From Halorussus sp. MSC15.2 (GTDB lineage Archaea; Halobacteriota; Halobacteria; Halobacteriales; Haladaptataceae), in contig NZ_VSLZ01000001.1 in NCBI RefSeq assembly GCF_010747475.1, positions 124,001 through 188,000 on the forward strand: a stretch of DNA of 64,000 nt, in the 5' to 3' direction. The notes under the pieces were generated by a model, which was not told the DNA's origin, ran no database searches, and was given only the letters and a program-made list of their open reading frames with translations. This document shows, piece by piece, positions 62,318 to 64,000 of this stretch. The first letter of the stretch is position 1. Every line of letters starts with the position of its first letter. Made by a program: the position numbers and the translations under genes.

Positions 62318-63208
62318 ATGGAATATGGAAAAAAAAAAAAAAAAGACGATTCCAACCGTCGAGCGTTCCTTAAACGAACTGCGACCGCATCGGCGGCATT
62401 CACGATGCCCACTATCGGGTCGGCCGCCGCAAGCGAACAGAACCAAAGCGAAGCAGGAACCGCCAGCGCAAGCGGTCGAGTCGCCGAGAACACTGTCACG
62501 ACACAAGGGACTCGACGTACACGCGGAAGCCGTGAAGCATTCGTAAACGCAATGCGTGAGAAGTATGGTCAAGAAGCCGTTGCACCTATTGACGACCGTT
62601 CAGAGATGAGTATCAGTAGTGCAATCGACTCTGCCGACATCGATGGCACTCGAATCGACGACGCAGGGTGCGACGGTTCGGTCTCGGTCGAAAACGGCTA
62701 TGGCGATACGGTGGTGAGTGCCGACTTCATCATCGACATGTACGAGACCGACAACTATGATGGTTCCAGCGGAGATCGTCGGTACTTTTACCATCACTGG
62801 GCATCAGCACAGAGCCACAACCACAGCTATTTCAAGGGTAATATCTGGTCGTTCACAAATAGTATCGATTTCAGTAACGGAGATCTGAAGTGGTACAAGC
62901 CCGAGCAAAATTACTCTACGGGCGGCATTCCCGTCGACCTTAAGCTGAAAATTAGTGGAAAATCCAAGAAGGGAGTTAAAGCGACCGCAATAGGCAAGAC
63001 CTCGTTCGATCTCCTCTCTGGGACGTTTCAGGTCAAAGGATCGGAAACTTCCATTGCGAACGACGAGTATGCAGTCTGGTGGGAAGGTGACCGTGAAGGT
63101 CAACAGACGGTCACCGGCCTCTCCGCTGAACAGCGCCCGTCCACCTCCGGATGGGATTACAACTACAACTTCGAACTGACTGGCGGAATGTATAAGAAAA
63201 CGGCATAA
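62318..63208 (+). CDS. Tat-exported low-GC protein with a poly-lysine start encoded by A16, 296 aa
   Basis: The chain opens MEYG, then five Lys encoded by the A16 run, then the Tat signal SNRRAFLKRTATASAAFTMP and a likely cleavage near GSAAAS. The mature domain has a helix EAFVNAMREKYG and a beta-rich Tyr/Trp/Ser/Asn-rich C-terminal half (FYHHWASAQSHNHSYFKG, WDYNYNFELTGG). No family recognised; an extracellular, possibly pore-forming or adhesive role is speculation. AT-rich codons suggest transfer. TATAAC at 62291 lies about 27 nt before the ATG, so the mRNA is leaderless and translation depends on this ATG. Any change of the A-run not a multiple of three abolishes the protein. Confidence 0.75.
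   Translation: MEYGKKKKKDDSNRRAFLKRTATASAAFTMPTIGSAAASEQNQSEAGTASASGRVAENTVTTQGTRRTRGSREAFVNAMREKYGQEAVAPIDDRSEMSISSAIDSADIDGTRIDDAGCDGSVSVENGYGDTVVSADFIIDMYETDNYDGSSGDRRYFYHHWASAQSHNHSYFKGNIWSFTNSIDFSNGDLKWYKPEQNYSTGGIPVDLKLKISGKSKKGVKATAIGKTSFDLLSGTFQVKGSETSIANDEYAVWWEGDREGQQTVTGLSAEQRPSTSGWDYNYNFELTGGMYKKTA
62329..62344 (+). repeat. A16 homopolymer tract in the 5' end of a coding region
   Basis: Sixteen consecutive A bases from the GGA codon into five AAA codons, 12 bases after the start codon of the Tat-exported protein gene. This is exceptional in a GC-rich genome and has the position expected of a slippage-prone contingency tract. Its true length in the cell may vary. Confidence 0.8.
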
Positions 63209-63275
63209 ATCTGAGGTTCGCTACTATCGACTATCCAAACAAAATTTTTAATGAGGGATAATTAAATAATTAGTT

Positions 63276-64000
63276 ATGGAGAAATTTCCTGCCCAAAACG
63301 GTGCCCTCGCTGAACACTCGAATCGACGGGGGTTTCTCCAAAACGTCGCTACCGGCGTAAGCGCAATGGGCGTGGCCGGACTCGCCGGTTGCGTTGAATC
63401 GTCGGACTCGGCCACCGTCACTGATTCCGTCTCGGAGACTATCGACAGCGACTCAACGCCCCTCTCGCCGGACGAGTTCGACGAGTACGTCACCGAGATG
63501 CACGACCGATACGGCGACAGCGGGCCGTGGGGAAAACGTGGAATAGAACCCGACCACGGATTAACATACGTCGGAGCATGGACTGTACACCCAGAGAACT
63601 CGTCCACTTCAACTGATGGTCTTTCGTCGGACCACCTCGTCGCGCTGTATCGGATTCCGCCGGGAAAATCACGCGGTACATTCGATTACTATCAGTTCTG
63701 GATCTGGTCTGCAGTCGAACCGATAGACAGAGCAACCCTCAAGCGAGTTCGGCCGAAAGTGAAACTCTTGGGTGACGAACGTCGGATGCGGATGTACTCG
63801 CCAGCCGCAGAGGTTACGAACGGACCCATCCCAGTCGGATTGAGTCAGCCGACAGTCGACGGCCTGAATGTGACCATTCCCCTCACATCGGGGTCGATTC
63901 GAGTTAATCCAGAAGAGACACACGTCGGCGGGGCTGGAGCCTTTACTCCCGTCTGGTCGGGTTCGACCGGGAGCGTGCAGTCGGTCACGGCGACCTTCGA
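63276..64000 (+). CDS. Tat-exported lipoprotein, 3' end outside the window (241 aa visible)
   Basis: The signal SNRRGFLQNVATGVSAMGVA is followed by the lipobox AGLAGC, so the product is a lipid-anchored exported protein. The mature part starts with an acidic Ser/Thr-rich linker, then DEFDEYVTEMHDRYGDSGPW, which recalls the EAFVNAMREKYG helix of the preceding gene, and a beta-rich domain (TYVGAWTVHPE, YQFWIWSAVEP). The frame is open to base 64000. It is 67 bp behind the A16 gene, in the same orientation, with its own TATA-like AATTAAATAATT about 25 nt upstream. The two genes look like a functional pair. Confidence 0.72.
   Translation, partial: MEKFPAQNGALAEHSNRRGFLQNVATGVSAMGVAGLAGCVESSDSATVTDSVSETIDSDSTPLSPDEFDEYVTEMHDRYGDSGPWGKRGIEPDHGLTYVGAWTVHPENSSTSTDGLSSDHLVALYRIPPGKSRGTFDYYQFWIWSAVEPIDRATLKRVRPKVKLLGDERRMRMYSPAAEVTNGPIPVGLSQPTVDGLNVTIPLTSGSIRVNPEETHVGGAGAFTPVWSGSTGSVQSVTATF

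Overview
The window is chromosomal DNA of a haloarchaeon (class Halobacteria; the gene set looks Halorussus/Haladaptatus-like, but the genus is an inference). The reasons are high GC, strongly acidic proteins, many Tat signal peptides and haloarchaeal lipoboxes, TATA boxes about 25 nt before leaderless starts, and lineage markers: a double-length TatC, NMD3, archaeal PCNA/RFC/Orc1-Cdc6, bacterio-opsin-activator-type HTH regulators, a HalOD1 domain, an amphi-Trp domain and a SAMP-type ubiquitin-like domain. I see no rRNA, tRNA, CRISPR array or insertion sequence.

Layout. 1-9.5 kb: a membrane protein, NMD3 with the wyosine enzyme Taw2, small zinc-ribbon proteins, an EamA exporter behind a leader ORF and a palindromic operator, an XPD/DinG-type helicase, a HalOD1 protein and a YkgJ-type cysteine-cluster protein. 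9.8-17 kb: a DUF5784-like protein, a divergent HTH regulator and alpha/beta hydrolase, a PHP phosphoesterase, and a GT2 / GtrA / GT-C group for lipid-linked sugar transfer. 17-25.7 kb: ferredoxin, a small CC-motif membrane protein, MFS, aldo/keto reductase, MOSC, an HxlR regulator divergent from a MerB-like organomercurial lyase, PCNA, a thiamine-uptake pair and RlmE. 25.7-34 kb: small membrane proteins, a queuosine-precursor transporter with an RHH regulator, a low-GC orphan, tatC2/tatC1, a candidate structured RNA, larE, and a frameshifted gene for an exported Cys-rich peptide. 34-46 kb: a MutS-like ATPase, Orc1/Cdc6, a Tat-exported protein, an ArsR-type regulator, an amphi-Trp protein, a MacB-like ABC exporter, rpiA, a histone-fold protein, larB, GIY-YIG and an SDR. 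46-57.6 kb: flavin reductase, cytochrome P450 with a divergent HTH regulator, phosphoglucomutase/GlmM, GNAT, a SAMP2-redoxin fusion, a bactofilin-like membrane protein, RFC small subunit, and an ABC pair with a frameshifted permease. 57.7-64 kb: a lower-GC frameshifted MFS gene, alaS, and a low-GC pair of Tat-exported proteins, the first with an A16 tract right after its start codon.

Most genes are core housekeeping (replication clamp, loader and initiator; tRNA charging and modification; Tat export). The most unusual items are the SAMP2-like ubiquitin fold fused past its Gly-Gly to a redoxin (51325-52188), a two-hairpin RNA candidate whose loops share a 13-nt repeat (about 32267-32386), the A16 tract (62329-62344), the exported Cys-rich peptide precursor (33491-34077), and one inverted repeat (GGTATCT/AGATACC) flanking the TATA box of two unrelated promoters. 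Three genes carry single-base frameshifts. One lies in a T6 run and one is best explained by loss of a C from a C run, so sequencing error must be excluded before calling them pseudogenes.
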